DNA of 64,000 nucleotides from Ceratotherium simum simum (GCF_000283155.1 NW_004454193.1:5481481-5545480); one strand, 5' to 3'; counted from the stretch's first letter, positions 53,400-64,000 are shown. Program-made: numbers and translations. The notes: a model not told the origin generated them from the sequence alone.

Positions 53400-54500
53400 G
53401 CTAGACCCCAGGGAAGCCGGTATTTACCCACAATCTCTGTTTTGGAAGTAATTAATCTTTGAATGTATGAGCCTCTTTGTGGTGGAGAGCGCGCGCTGAC
53501 ACTTTTGTGTAAACACCCAGCTTAGCGTATTGACAAACTGGTGGCTGTTACTTTGATCCCAGGCTGCCAGCTCTGAAAAGGCAAGCCAGCTTCAGGCCAC
53601 CCCACCAGGCACAAAGGCGGCTCTAATCCCTTCTACACTCGTCTCAGATCCATATTTAGAATTCGGAGTCTTTATTTTCTATATCCACTTAAGCTCTGCT
53701 TGGAGTTCGTTTAGTAACCCTCTTCCTTCTTGATGCTTGCCGGTGACTCATAAGTCCATTTTCTTAGCAAGGCATGCAGCAAAATTCCAAAGTAGCAAAT
53801 GACCTGAATGAAAACCCTTAAACTCACATAGATTTAATCACTACGGCAAATTGGAACCATTTGTGGTCAAGTTTTGATGGCGATCTATAAAGATTTCCCC
53901 CATGCCCCCCTTCACTTTCTTTTCAAGTGGCTTAGTTAAGGTTAGTGAGAAAAGGCGGCACCAATGCCAAGGTCCATGGGGTGGGGGGAGGGACTTAAAT
54001 TGTTTCTTTCAGCTTTTGGGGACATCAGGAGTCACCTGAGCGTCTTCCATTGGCAAGGAGCAAACTTCGGTGGTAGCTGGCAACTCTCCCACACACCTCG
54101 GTGGCCAGGACTCTCAGATCCAGAGCAGGAAGCCCAGCCACTTTTAGCGCTGTGAGTTTCTGCTGGAGATTTGGGGCCCTTTTAGGAAAATATTGTGTTT
54201 TGTGACTTTTGTCACCTCTAATTACCCTAATAAGGCAAGGGAGAGGTCAGTACATTTTTTCACGAACAGAGAAGCAATCGAACCCGATCTGATGTGATTT
54301 CTCCCTAAGCAAACCAAACAGATGAGCTTTAATGAAGATGCGGATCCAGGATTGAGACTGACCCAGGGAGCACCACGAGGGCGTCAGATCTGTTTCTGAT
54401 AAAATCGACACTGAGGTTTTGAAGAATGAATCAGAAAGGAAGTTCAATTCCATTTCATGACTCGGCTGAACTGAAGAGAAAGCTGGTCTGTAATTAAAGG
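53400..54500. promoter_or_regulatory. Extended candidate regulatory region with FOX and TCF-like sites
   Basis: About 1.1 kb has no recognised repeat. AGCGCGCGCT (53488-53497) is a perfect CpG palindrome, TGTAAACA (53508-53515) is an exact FOX consensus, and CTTTGAT (53551-53557) is a TCF/LEF-type core. Further right are 'tgtcacctctaattacccta' (T-box-like plus homeodomain), 'gatagatttaatcactacgg'-like text near 53830, and CpG-retaining 'aatcgaacccgatctgatgt'. Only short frames occur. Confidence 0.5.
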
Positions 54501-55119
54501 GAAGCTTTTCTTTAATTTTTTTTTTTGTTGTTCTGCAACGTTTTTAGAAATTTTTAGAATTGGGATTGCTCTCAAGAATCAGTTTGCAGGGTTCTGCTTG
54601 ATTTCTCAAGAACAGATGGGAAAGTGAATTTGCAAAGACTGCGGCAACAAATTTACTGCACAAATTATGGAAAAAGTTACCCAACAGTGTCCCCCCCCCA
54701 CCTCTTTTTTTTTTTTTTTCCTCCGTCTCTAGTTTCTATGATTATAGTTGGAGAGAAAATTCAGGCTGAAAGAAATCTGATATTTATTTTCTGTGAACTT
54801 TAATAAAGAAAGTGGTGGGTTTGGGACTTTTTTTGTAAGGCCCTTTGGACAAGCCAATTTTTAATTTTTTTTAATAGCACCTTTTGGCATAAAGCTGCTG
54901 GTGTGTGATTTATGGAGCTGCTAAGAGGTTGTGCTGAGAGGCATTCCTGGCAGGTTGGCGAGGGACTTTGAAGAGGTTTTTGACACTGGGAGCCCACTCT
55001 TCATGGGACCGGTGTTCACCAGGCAGGCCTCTTAAAATGTTTAGTGCCGGAGCCTTCGCTTGAAGTCCCTGTTTGTTTGGGTTTGCAGAATCCCCTTCCT
55101 CTCTTCAACATTCTCAGAT
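54501..55119. other. Unassigned sequence with homopolymer runs
   Basis: No gene was recognised. C8 followed shortly by a T-run lies at about 54690-54719. The AT-rich composition continues the block to the left. Confidence 0.4.
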
Positions 55120-55794
55120 GTCCCAGTTAGGCTGAGTGATCAGCCGTAATCCACTCCAGCCCTGACCAGGAATAGTCCACTTTGCTCATAAGCACATAAC
55201 ATAACTTCAGCCCCCAGGGCCCCTGTCGTGAAATGGAATCCCAGACACTCTGAGATGTCTTGGGAGATAAGGGCAGCCCTAATCCCAGGGTCACTCCGGC
55301 CCTGGAGGAGCAGGAGTTCACCTATATACATCACCACATTGTTATCAGCCAGGGACCCCAGGCGGCCACAACCCGCCACATTTTCCACAGGGCTTGGTGG
55401 TGTTAAGAAAATACCCTCCAGTGTGGTGTTATTTTAGGCTGAAACAAAAGTCGACATGAATGGCTGGGGGGAACAGAGGGGGCATTGTTCTCCCTGTGGC
55501 CGGGTGCTCAGAACTGGCCTGAAACTGGAATCCAGCAAACGGAGAAGTAAATACCATCACGTACAAATGGGCTATCGTGTGTCCCGGGGATCAATTGAGC
55601 ACAGAGGGCGGCCAGGCCGGGGATTGTGCCAGCCCCTGGGTCATGGGAAGTTTGGTTTCCAGAGAGGCCAAGAGTGCCACCTGATTTGTGGTGGTGTGAC
55701 GACTGACTCGGAGAAGAAGCCACCTGCTTGTGAGAGATGGAGGAGAACCCGAATACCATGAGCTGGCTTTGTGGAGCATGGGCACAAGAGGGGC
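55120..55794. other. Unassigned unique sequence
   Basis: No gene was recognised. Overlapping frames of 64-101 codons on both strands have no domains. Confidence 0.4.
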
Positions 55795-55975
55795 CAGGAC
55801 ACTGTTCTAAGCCCCTCTAAAGAATGGTCCCATTTAATCTTCCCAGTCACCCTAAGAGGCAGGCACTATTATATGCCCATTTTATAGATGAGGAAACTGA
55901 GGTGGAGCAAGGCTTGCCCGAGGTCACATTGCTGCCATGTGCAAGAGCCGGGATTTAAAGCCATGCAGTCTTTTT
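55795..55975 (+). repeat. MIR SINE
   Basis: 'tggtcccatttaatcttccc', 'agtcaccctaagaggcaggc', 'cccattttatagatgaggaa' and 'tgcccgaggtcacattgctg' follow MIR sense. Confidence 0.93.
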
Positions 55976-56399
55976 CCCCTTCAGCTGTGCCTGATCATCC
56001 TACTGTCATTTTCGCCCCCTGTGTTTCTTATTCATGGTCCCTGGGTGATGTAGCAGATACTGTCAGTGCCCAGCCCAGAGCTGTCAGCCCTCACCATGTC
56101 AGTGTAAGCTGATGGCCCAGCTCCCCGCTCTAGCATCTGCCCATGTCTTTGGCCATGGGAGTCTGTTCTGTGCATTTGCACAACAGGCCAGAAGTGTCAG
56201 GAAATTAGCATCCCACAAGACTCATGACAGTGGGTGTATAAATACCTCAGCTCCCTTGCCCTCATGGTGGGAACACTCCGAGGTGCGTGTTCTATGCGGC
56301 TGCCCAGAGCTCCCTGGTGGGAATGAGCTCCACCTGCCACAGTGGTAACTGGCTGGAAGACACATGCCTTGTTGGCTTCCTTCCCCTCCCTGACTCCCT
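55976..56399. other. Unassigned unique sequence
   Basis: No gene or repeat was recognised. Confidence 0.4.
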
Positions 56400-56655
56400 T
56401 CCTCACTCCCGTACTGCTGTTTCCTGGGATCACCCTCCTAATATCACCTTCATTTGAACCCTCATCTCTAGAGCTGCTTCTGGAAGAATCCAAACCAAAA
56501 CTGGGGATCATACCTCTATGCGATTACTTGACTAATGTCTGTCTCCCTCGCGACGCTGTGAGCTCCATGACAGCGTCACGTTATATTCCTGGGGACTAGC
56601 TGAATGTCTGGCTTAAAGTAGGTCCCAAGCAAATACGTACTAAATGAAAGGATTT
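56400..56655 (+). repeat. L2 LINE 3' end
   Basis: 'actaatgtctgtctccctcg', 'gctgtgagctccatgacagc', 'gaatgtctggcttaaagtag' and 'gtcccaagcaaatacgtact' follow the L2 3' end, diverged. Confidence 0.75.
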
Positions 56656-56869
56656 TGAGGTGGACAATCCCTTTCTGTCTGACACATATTTGTATTTTGA
56701 TAGTTTGTTCCCTTCTTAACTCAATATTTTACATATAAAGTAGTTTTTATCATTCATTCTTTATTGAAGAGTTACTTTTTCCAGATACATTATGGGGGGT
56801 TGGAGACATGGCTCCTTCTCTCCATCTGCCATCTTGCCTAGAGTTGGGGATAACCGGGCTTCTCCATCA
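56656..56869. other. Unassigned sequence
   Basis: AT-rich, no feature recognised. Confidence 0.35.
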
Positions 56870-57325
56870 GGCTCAGATGAAGGCCTTTGGAGGTTGTTCC
56901 AGCTGTTTGGCCAGCTGTTTACCAAATCTGTGTCCTCCTCCTAGACTGTGTTTCCCAGTCTCACTCACAGTTAGGTGTGCCACGTGACTGAGGTTTAGCC
57001 AGTGGAATTTCAGCAGACGTGTACCACTTTTAGCCCAGCTGTGAACACCTCCCGTATGCAGTCTTCCATGCTCTCCACTTCTGTGGCTTGATGCCAATGA
57101 GCATCGTAGCCGTGGGAGCCACATGTCCAATATAGCAGAGCACACAGTACAAAAAGACTGGGTCCCGGAATCACCACGTGGAGGAGAGCCACACACTGAC
57201 CACAAGCACCCATTTCAGACTTTTCTAGTAAGAGATAATTTTCTATTGTGTTTGAACCATCATACATTTGGGGGATTTTTTTTGTTATGGGAGCTGATGT
57301 GACCCTAACTAATACTGAGGCCCTA
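56870..57325 (+). repeat. LTR relic, MLT1-like (ERVL-MaLR)
   Basis: 'tgactgaggtttagccagtg', 'gaatttcagcagacgtgtac' and the terminus 'gtgtttgaaccatcatacat', 'ttgggg', 'tgaccctaactaatac' resemble older MLT1 subfamilies. No viral genes are present; frames here are incidental. Confidence 0.65.
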
Positions 57326-58084
57326 GGTACTGACAAGAGTTAGTGTCTTCTGCCATATGGAAAATAACTATTCAACATGTCCAATAAAATTCCAGTTTTC
57401 TGCATTGATGCTACTTTCATTTAAAGAAAAATCAAATAGTAAAGCCTTAATTTTTGGGGGGGGGGGTAGGAGGTGGGTAGTGCCTTGTTTCACTGAAGCC
57501 CTTGAGTATATGCTTATTCTGCCCTGTAGGTGACCCCATAGGCTCTCTTTCTGGAAAGGATTTGTCTAACAGGCTGGCACATTGATACCTGCTCCATCCA
57601 AGGACCAGGAGAAGAGCCAGCAGAGTGGCTGATCAAAGTTCAAGAGCATTACTGTTTTCTTCAGACCTTTAGGCAGCTGCTCCTGCCCTCCTGTGGGCCG
57701 CAGTAGCGATGGAGACGGCTCCTCAAGTTAAGAGCAGAGATTGCATTGATCCCTTGAACCTTTTTAGCTTCAACCTTTTAGCTTCAAACCTTCGGAAATG
57801 TTCTCCTAAGCTTCCATAAAACCCACAGGCAAGCAACCACTGGAAAGCTCCTTGGCCACCCTCCCCACCAGCCATGACCTTCCTTGGGAGGACCTTGGAG
57901 TGTTGGAAAAATTATGGTTTCTAGAACCAGGCAGATCAGAGTTTGACTTCTGGGTCTGTCTTCTCCTTGTTATTATTCCCATCTTACAGATAACAGCTGG
58001 AAACTGATTCCTGAACCTGCATCTTGGCCCTGATCCAAACTGTCCTGACATGGTGACATGTGGTCTCCACCAAAGCAGTGACCT
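57326..58084. other. Unassigned sequence with G-run and small duplication
   Basis: No gene was recognised. G11 lies at 57456-57466. A tandem duplication ttttagcttcaacc / ttttagcttcaaacc lies at 57762-57790. Confidence 0.45.
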
Positions 58085-58290
58085 AGGCAGACAGTACCAC
58101 GTGGTGGAAAGAGCGTGGGCCTTGCCAGGCTTGAAGTGCGGCTCTGCCTCCACGAGCAAGTTCCTTAGCCTCTCTGTGCCTGCTCCTTTATGTATGAACT
58201 GGGGTTGTATAGTATCTACATCATGGACCCCTTGTGAGGCTGGAACGAGATGATGTTTGTGAAAAGTCTTTGGGTCTTAGTGGGCCCCAT
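58085..58290 (-). repeat. MIR SINE
   Basis: 'gtggaaagagcgtgggcctt', 'tgaagtgcggctctgcctcc', 'agttccttagcctctctgtg' and 'ggctggaacgagatgatgtt' follow antisense MIR. Confidence 0.92.
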
Positions 58291-58684
58291 CCCTGTGGTC
58301 AACAGCACTTTTTGTTAGTTTCCCCATGGAAGGGGCAGGTGACAGCGGTGTTTGCGACCTAGCCTGTGAGGGGAATGGTCACCTGAGGGCTCACCTGGAG
58401 CCTTTGCAGTCTCAGGGGACCACAGGTCAGCCCGCCTTGGCCTTCTGGGAAGATCACTTGTGCTCTGTCCTTGGGACGACCTTCCGTCAGAGGAGAGCCT
58501 GGGCCCTGATCGGACCCTCCTTCCAAAGACAAAGGGACCACTGAACAAGACAGAGGAAGCCTTTGCTGGTTGTTGGGCTCCCAGAGGCTTTTTTGGGAGG
58601 GGAATTGGGGCAACACCCAGGAGACTCTGGTCTGAGTTGATCACGCAGGCGGGAGGACACGTGGCTTCCTCAGGGTCAAAGACT
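58291..58684. other. Unassigned unique sequence
   Basis: No gene was recognised. A 138-codon minus frame (58315-58731) overlaps other frames and lacks domains. Confidence 0.4.
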
Positions 58685-58885
58685 TGACCTTCGGAGCCAG
58701 ACACCCCTGACTGTGCATCCCGCTCAGCCACTCCACAGAGTCTCTAACCCTTTCTTCCTCAGTTTTCTCCTCTGTAAAATGGGACTGTTGAGGGTACTTA
58801 CCCCGTACGATCCTTGTGAAGACTGAGCGGGATAAGAATGTGCATATAAACACTTTGCATAGTGGAAGCACTCAGTATATTTCTG
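58685..58885 (-). repeat. MIR SINE
   Basis: 'cttcggagccagacacccct', 'tcagttttctcctctgtaaa', 'atgggactgttgagggtact' and 'agtggaagcactcagtatat' follow antisense MIR. Confidence 0.92.
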
Positions 58886-58889
58886 AAAA

Positions 58890-59450
58890 CATTTTTTTCC
58901 CAAATATAAAAGATTCCAGCAGTATAAAAAGTTATGCACTGAAGAGTAACTCTCTCTCCCACTCATGAGCCCTGGTCCCAGAGGATGTATCCAGAAGAGA
59001 CTGTGGTTATCAGTGTCTTGTGTCAACTGCCAAAGATACTCTTCATATATATTAGCCTGGAAATGATATGTACATATATATGACATATACACATAAATAT
59101 TTTGATTTACAAAAATGGAAATGTCACATGGGTCCCCCTAAACGGTGTGTATATGTGTGTGTATGAACAATGATCTCCCATAATACACACTGTTCTACAT
59201 TTGGTTTATTTTTATTTTTTTAACCTAGTGATATTTTTCAGTGACCATTCTGTGTCAAATCTTAAAGACCTATCTCATTCCTTTTTTTAAAATTTTTTTA
59301 ATTTAAATTTTTTATTTAATTTTATTTTTTTCATTCTTTTTAACAGTCATGTAGTATCCCAGCCTGAATATAGACCTTAATGATGCCTTAATTTATTTAA
59401 CTAGCTGCGTCTTGATGGCTAGTGCCTGGTTTTTCATACCATTTATGGAG
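58890..59450 (-). repeat. Old L1-like sequence, antisense
   Basis: 'cacactgttctacatttggt', 'gtgatatttttcagtgacca', 'aacagtcatgtagtatccca' and 'gcttgatggctagtgcctgg'-like text (gtcttgatggctagtgcctg) match antisense old L1 3' UTR, with T-rich expansion at 59283-59340. Confidence 0.65.
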
Positions 59451-60094
59451 AAGAAAGGGAAAGCTTGTCCTTCGGCATTTTCCATCCCCCAGACCTAGGC
59501 CAGCCTCCCAGCCTCTGGCACCTGTTATTTCTTTCTGGTTGGTAACTCCCAGGGGGTGCACATTTTTCTCACTGCAACCATGCTAGACCAAGTTTTGGGC
59601 TCCTGCTCTGGGCCTAAACATACCTTAGATCTCTTCATAACTCAGCTTGTAAGTTGAGGCCCCTTAATTTGGCCCTCAGGACTCTTTAACGCCTTTTAAA
59701 CCCCGTTAAACCCATGTAATGAGTTTCCCCTTGCTGTGCTCCTGGCCGTGAAAGCTGAGAGCCGGGGCCCAGGCCTCCCACCTGTTCCAGACATTAGGCT
59801 GTGCCAGAGAGTCTGTGGGGAGGAGGGAAGGGGTGGGGGCCAGTGGGAGCTCTGTGGGCAGCCATGCAATCAGGAGTCCTGGCTGGAGTGGGTGTGTGGG
59901 TGCTCCTCCGCCTTGGGCAGGCATTCATCCAGGGACGTCAGGGCCCTGGGGTGGCTCAGGTAGTGTCAGCTCTCAGACCACCTGTGGGGTGCAGAGGAGT
60001 GTGGGGGCCACTTTGCTGGGGCCAGGGGAGTGGGTCGAAGCTGGCAGAAGCTGGCTGAGGTGGGAGTCACATGCTCCAAGAAGGGGTTCCTCTC
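59451..60094. other. Unassigned unique sequence
   Basis: No gene was recognised. Three overlapping GC-rich frames at 59736-60099 share a common lack of stops and show no domains. Confidence 0.4.
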
Positions 60095-60790
60095 TTTAGA
60101 GAACCTGGAAGCACAGGGCTGGCTGTCCTGAGCATGTCAGTGCCTGCTCTGGAATCTTCTTTCCATGGTTGCCCATTGTGTAAGGGATGGCTGCCGGTTT
60201 ATATGCCTCCTTCCTGAGAATCTACGTTTCCCTCTCTCACACTCAGTCCACAGGGGTCAAAGGGGCTGACTCTGCACTTCCTACTTCCAGGTGACCCAGG
60301 ACTAGCCAATCAGAGTATTCAAGGCAGCTACCCATAGTGATTGGTTCTGGGGTAGTCCTCATCCAGCCTCAGTGATTGGTTAAGGGTGGCCATGTGACCC
60401 AAGTCTGGTAATTCGTAGTGTTTAATCCGTTGGCCACAGTAACTGCTTTAGAGATGGACATATCACCCAATGGTAGTCCAAAGAGATTCAATTCTGGAAC
60501 TCTCTGTGGGAATAACTAGGAAAGAGATATACTCTTTCCATGGGGGTTACTGGAGGAGAGAATGCCAGCTTGGAGGGCTGCAGGCCAACTTGTTACCACA
60601 AGGAAAAAGCCTGCTTGAGTTGGGCTAAGACAGAGGGAAACAGGGCAGAGAGAGAGAAAGTGCAAGGTAGAGGCCTCATGACATCATTTAGCTTCTGGAT
60701 CTAGCCACACTTGAAGACATCATATTTATGTGAACAAATAAATTATCTTTTTAAGTTAAGTCAGCGTGAGTTGAGTTTGTGAGTTTCTTT
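60095..60790 (+). repeat. Retroelement-derived repeat, family unassigned
   Basis: The recurring phrases 'agccaatcagagtattcaag', 'gtgattggttctggggtagt', 'gtgattggttaagggtggcc', 'catgtgacccaagtctgg', then 'cctcatgacatcatttagct' and 'aaataaattatctttttaag' + 'ttaagtcagcgtgagttgag' belong to a common mammalian LTR/retroelement pattern that I cannot name with certainty. It contains a potential AATAAA signal. No open frame is notable. Confidence 0.6.
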
Positions 60791-60819
60791 CAACCCAGAG
60801 TCCCAACTAGCATATATCA

Positions 60820-61180
60820 CCCACTACCTGCTTACTGTATTTCACAGTGTGACCCTCAGATTGGCCTCAGCCTAGTTTTCCCGGCTCTTCTCTGGCCAGT
60901 GTGCCTTCACTCAGCCCTAGAATTTGCCTTTGACACATCCTACTTCCTTTCTCTCTACCTGGTAAACCATTTCCCATCTCCTCTCAACATGTCATTGTCA
61001 GCTCACATTTGACTCTGTGCATAGAGCTCTCGGTTCTGGGAGGGTGCTATGCTCCTGTTAACAAGGAACTTTCCAATTCCAAGTAGCTTCTAATCCGCTT
61101 GTGGGGGGCTTAGCACAAAGTGGGTGCTCATCGAAGAACCAATGGATGAATTGAATGAACAATGTGTGAGTGAGTGAATG
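60820..61180 (+). repeat. Possible L2 LINE 3' region
   Basis: 'ggccagtgtgccttcactca', 'ctctctacctggtaaaccat', 'gcttagcacaaagtgggtgc' and 'tcatcgaagaaccaatggat' loosely follow L2. Confidence 0.5.
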
Positions 61181-61214
61181 GAAGAGGCAGGGTTCACACT
61201 AATGAGCCTCAATT

Positions 61215-61480
61215 CAAGGCAGCATTAGCTAGTTGCCAAGTGACAGACATGGACAATGCAGGTTCTTAGAGGGATCAGGAATATGTACAGCCGGCACAAG
61301 GGACATTTGGAAGGAAGCTGTGGGTGAGTGCCAGGGTAAAGGCTTTACATGCTTTCTTATGGGTAACAGAGAGCCACCAAAGGTTTTGGAATGGGCATGG
61401 ATCATGCAAAGCTGTATTTCAGAGATGCTAACCAGACAAGGATGTGAGGGCTGGGTTGGACAGGAAAGGACCAGTGGTGG
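61215..61480 (-). repeat. L2 LINE, antisense
   Basis: 'gggtaacagagagccaccaa', 'aggttttggaatgggcatgg' and 'atttcagagatgctaacc' follow the antisense L2 coding end (..gggaagccattggagggttttgagcaggg). Confidence 0.6.
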
Positions 61481-62484
61481 TTAAACTAATGAGGAAGGTA
61501 TTTTACATACATCCTCTGTGGGGTGATGTGAGCCTGGCATAGGGGGTGGCAGAGATAGATTAAGGGTGGCTTTGGGGAGATTTCTGTGTTCCACTCTCGA
61601 GAAATCTTTTTTGATAGGACTGAAACAGGTTATGATCATCTCCTAGATGATTCTGATGCACAGTTTGCGCAGTTGTAGGGTTTGAGTCCACAAGTACCAG
61701 GAGGATGATGGCAGAAATAGAGGTGTATTGAAGAATCATTGGTTTCGAAAGAAAATGGCAAGCCACACCCCCCCACCTTTTTTTAAGAAACTGTGGCATT
61801 TAGGAACTGCCAGGATGTCTGTGTGGTTGTCCTCAGCACATCCATGAATAGACACGTGTAGCTAGAAGTCAACAACACTGGAAAATTTGGGAAGATTGGG
61901 AAGCTGTTCTTGCAGAGCTGATGAACTAATACGAATTAGTTGCCAATATGTTAAAATAGGAAAATATCACACAAAATGCTGGATTTCTGAATTCTCATAA
62001 AAAGTTAGGAGACCTGCTCTGCTGGACCCACATTCTAGGTTGGAGCTAAGACGTGGCAGCTTCTGTTAGTGGGTTCCTGGGCTCTCAGTGTGCCACAGTT
62101 TCCACCATTCCCTAATGCCTCACACGCAACCCACTAGGCTCGTTTATATGATCATCCTGGTGTCTGTAGGCGTTTGTATTAGTGACCCTCAGTGCCCCAC
62201 ATATAGGGATAAGCATGTGAATGAGGAGACAACAAAATGTGGCTCTACGAGGTAGGATGAGATAGAGTCCTAGATGCCTTGGAAAAAAGAATATAAGGGC
62301 AGAGAGTTAACAGCGTGGAGGGAGCAGTTCTGACCGTGGATGAGTTGCTTTACTTCACTGGTCTTAATTTCTTATTTCTAAAAAGGATTTAATAATATGT
62401 CTTAAATTAGGCGCTTCAAAGTCATAATGCGTGTGAGACTAATTCACGGCCTAGAGGGGGCACAGAGCAGTAAGGTACTGCTGT
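61481..62484. other. Unassigned unique sequence
   Basis: About 1 kb with no gene or repeat recognised. Short C- and T-runs lie at 61767-61786. Confidence 0.4.
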
Positions 62485-62670
62485 GAAAGGCAGGGGGGAG
62501 TACCCGAAAGAGGGACAGGCTTGAATCCCACTTCTGCAACTTACAAGATGTGTGGCGTTGAACCACATAGTTGATCTTCCTGAGACTAAATATCCTCAAC
62601 TGTAAACTGGGTCAATGATGCCCACACACTAGGACTGTTGGGAAGATAAAATGAGACACAGTAGATTTCA
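62485..62670 (-). repeat. MIR SINE
   Basis: 'gggacaggcttgaatcccac', 'ttctgcaacttacaagatgt', 'gatcttcctgagactaaata', 'cctcaactgtaaactgggtc' and 'gaagataaaatgagacacag' follow antisense MIR. Confidence 0.88.
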
Positions 62671-63164
62671 TCTTAAGTGAGAATTAGGTTCTGAAAGCCA
62701 GCACATAAGGCAAAAATTGTGTATATTTAAAATGACCATTGCAAATCCTCTTAAATAACCCTAGGCAGTCAGCTATGAGTATAGATATAAAATGTGTACA
62801 GAGATCTACTATATAAAGAATCTGTATGCCAGATATGATTTTACAGAATGCCAAATGTTTTAAAATAAAATTATTTTGGCTGAGTGCACATTGAAGAATT
62901 TGTGCATGTGCACTCGTGGCTCCCCTATATAGGTGAACAACATTTGAAAACTCCCTGCAGGGCTTTTGGGTCCCTGAATGAATACTCTGTACACTGTCAC
63001 CAGGTGATGGTTTTAGGAGGCCATTAGCAGGCTTGATAGTTGCAAATAAAATCTTTGAAAGCAAGTGTTTGGGTTGTGTAATGCTATTTAATAGTTTGAA
63101 TATTCAAGGATAGTTGATTTAATTGATGATTTTTCATTTTGAGGAATATCATTTTAAATGTATA
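62671..63164. other. Unassigned AT-rich sequence
   Basis: A 126-codon minus frame (62684-63064) is present, with no domain; it could be an unrecognised DNA-transposon relic. Confidence 0.35.
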
Positions 63165-63375
63165 AAGCATCATTAAATGGAGTGCTTACTATACACCAGG
63201 CACTTTTCTAAACGCTTTACTTGTGTCACTTCATTTAATCTTCACAATGACTCTTCACGTAATCATGCCCATGAAGACACTGAGGCATGGAGTATTTAAG
63301 TAAGGTCATGTAGCTAGGAGACAGCAGAGCTGCATTTGGACCACCTGGCTCCCAACTCCTAATCTTAGCCACATA
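63165..63375 (+). repeat. MIR SINE, nearly complete
   Basis: 'gtgcttactatacaccaggc', 'acttttctaaacgctttact', 'cttcatttaatcttcacaat', 'gaagacactgaggcatggag' and 'aaggtcatgtagctaggaga' follow MIR sense. Confidence 0.95.
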
Positions 63376-63632
63376 CAAATGGCTTGCAACTTAAAGCCTG
63401 TGCAGAGGGATTATTTAAATGTGTGAAGTATTTGGCGTGTATTAGATGGAAAAGTGTGTATTTAAGATAGGTAAAAGTGATTGCTTCATCTGTAGATCCT
63501 GGGTACATCATCTGTCACCAAAGGATAGATAAGGCCTTGGTTTACACACCAGGGCCCCCCCACGTAAGAGGGCCTCCTTTGTTGATCAAGAATTTGGTTA
63601 CTACCTATTAAAGCTATTACTACCTATTAAAG
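63376..63632. other. Unassigned sequence
   Basis: No gene was recognised; includes most of the 19-bp tandem duplication listed separately. Confidence 0.4.
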
Positions 63633-63635
63633 TTA
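63598..63635 (+). repeat. Tandem duplication, 19-bp unit x2
   Basis: ttactacctattaaagcta is followed directly by ttactacctattaaagtta, one mismatch. Confidence 0.9.
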
Positions 63636-64000
63636 CAGGGGCTCAAGAGAAATCCCATGGGCTAGAGGTCTCCTTGAAGGTACAGATGATCCAGAAAAAA
63701 GTCTCTCTCGAGGACAGTGACCCTGAGTGACAACTTCATTGGCTGCTGCCCATTCTCGAGCCATGAACATCACCGCTTCAAGGGGTGTCACTGGGGTGGT
63801 AGGGCTGGGGAGGAGGACCTGGTGCTGAAGGGGAGACACATAAACCTCCTCTACAGGTTGAGGCTGGAGCTTCACCAAAGATGAGGAGAGCAGGAGTGCT
63901 GTTTGGTTTATCTTTGGGTCGCTGCTGCCAGGGAAGTTACCACGAGCACACAGAGGCCTCTGCAAAGCAAGGCGACAGAGGGGCCCTGCCTGTTGGCTCA
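63633..64000 (-). pseudogene. Open frame running to the window edge; unknown protein or retrocopy
   Basis: I do not recognise this. On the minus strand one frame is open from the right edge of the window to a stop at 63633, at least 122 codons. It begins (as far as visible) SQQAGPLCRLALQRPLCARG, Arg/Leu/Ala-rich with no acidic residue, like a mitochondrial presequence, then KINQTALLLSSSLVKLQPQP, VEEVYVSPLQHQVLLPSPTT and PVTPLEAVMFMAREWAAANE. The flow is more protein-like than any other frame in the window. No start, splice site or poly-A feature fixes its nature. It could be a retrocopy, an exon, or chance. Confidence 0.3.

Noticed and set aside
62684..63064. 126-codon minus-strand frame
   Set aside because: AT-rich with no domain; possibly a transposon relic, but no family could be recognised.

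Overview
This 64 kb window is mammalian nuclear DNA that looks wholly non-coding. The best clue to the host is a set of seven tRNA-type SINEs that open with variants of GGGGCCGGCCC..GGTTAAGTGC, carry a pol III B-box, and end in ATGTTAGCTCAGGG / TCTTCCTCA modules and an A-rich tail. This is the equine repetitive element (ERE) design known from Perissodactyla, so a horse, donkey or zebra is most likely, with rhinoceros or tapir possible. The rest of the repeat content (MIR, L2, old L1, MaLR/MLT1 LTRs, hAT-Charlie relics) is shared by placental mammals and does not narrow the host further.

No convincing protein-coding gene, rRNA or functional tRNA gene was found. The longest open frames, about 130-170 codons, are compositionally odd, lie in GC-rich unique DNA or inside repeats, and lack recognisable domains. 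The window is therefore a gene desert or part of a very large intron. Two stretches look protein-derived without being recognised: a decayed, frame-broken island at about 31930-32215, and a minus-strand frame at 63633-64000 that runs open to the window edge.

Layout: 1-6 kb has unique sequence, L2/MIR relics, AT-rich regulatory-looking blocks and a strong G-quadruplex motif. 6-14 kb holds EREs, an MLT1 LTR, long L2 sequence, and regulatory-looking blocks near 7.8-8.7 and 11.4-12.1 kb. 14-20 kb is AT-rich, with a MIR split by an ERE, a homeodomain-site-like block near 15 kb, an old L1 split by a hAT element, and a second L1/HAL1-like body. 20-29 kb is GC-richer unique DNA with many MIRs. 29-33 kb has an L1 split by an ERE, the protein-like island and another ERE. 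34-35 and 39-39.8 kb are the densest regulatory-looking sequence. 40-45 kb has an ERE, a hAT relic, a long L2 and two L1 pieces. 45.7-45.9 kb is a small CpG cluster. 48-49 and 53.4-54.5 kb are further regulatory-looking blocks. 55-64 kb is LTR, L1, L2 and MIR relics.

If the window has a function, it is most likely cis-regulation of a neighbouring developmental gene that cannot be named from this sequence. All calls of conserved or regulatory sequence rest on composition and motifs only. Repeat family names come from recognising consensus sequence by eye, and most repeat boundaries are approximate (tens of bases). ERE boundaries are sharper because target-site duplications were found.
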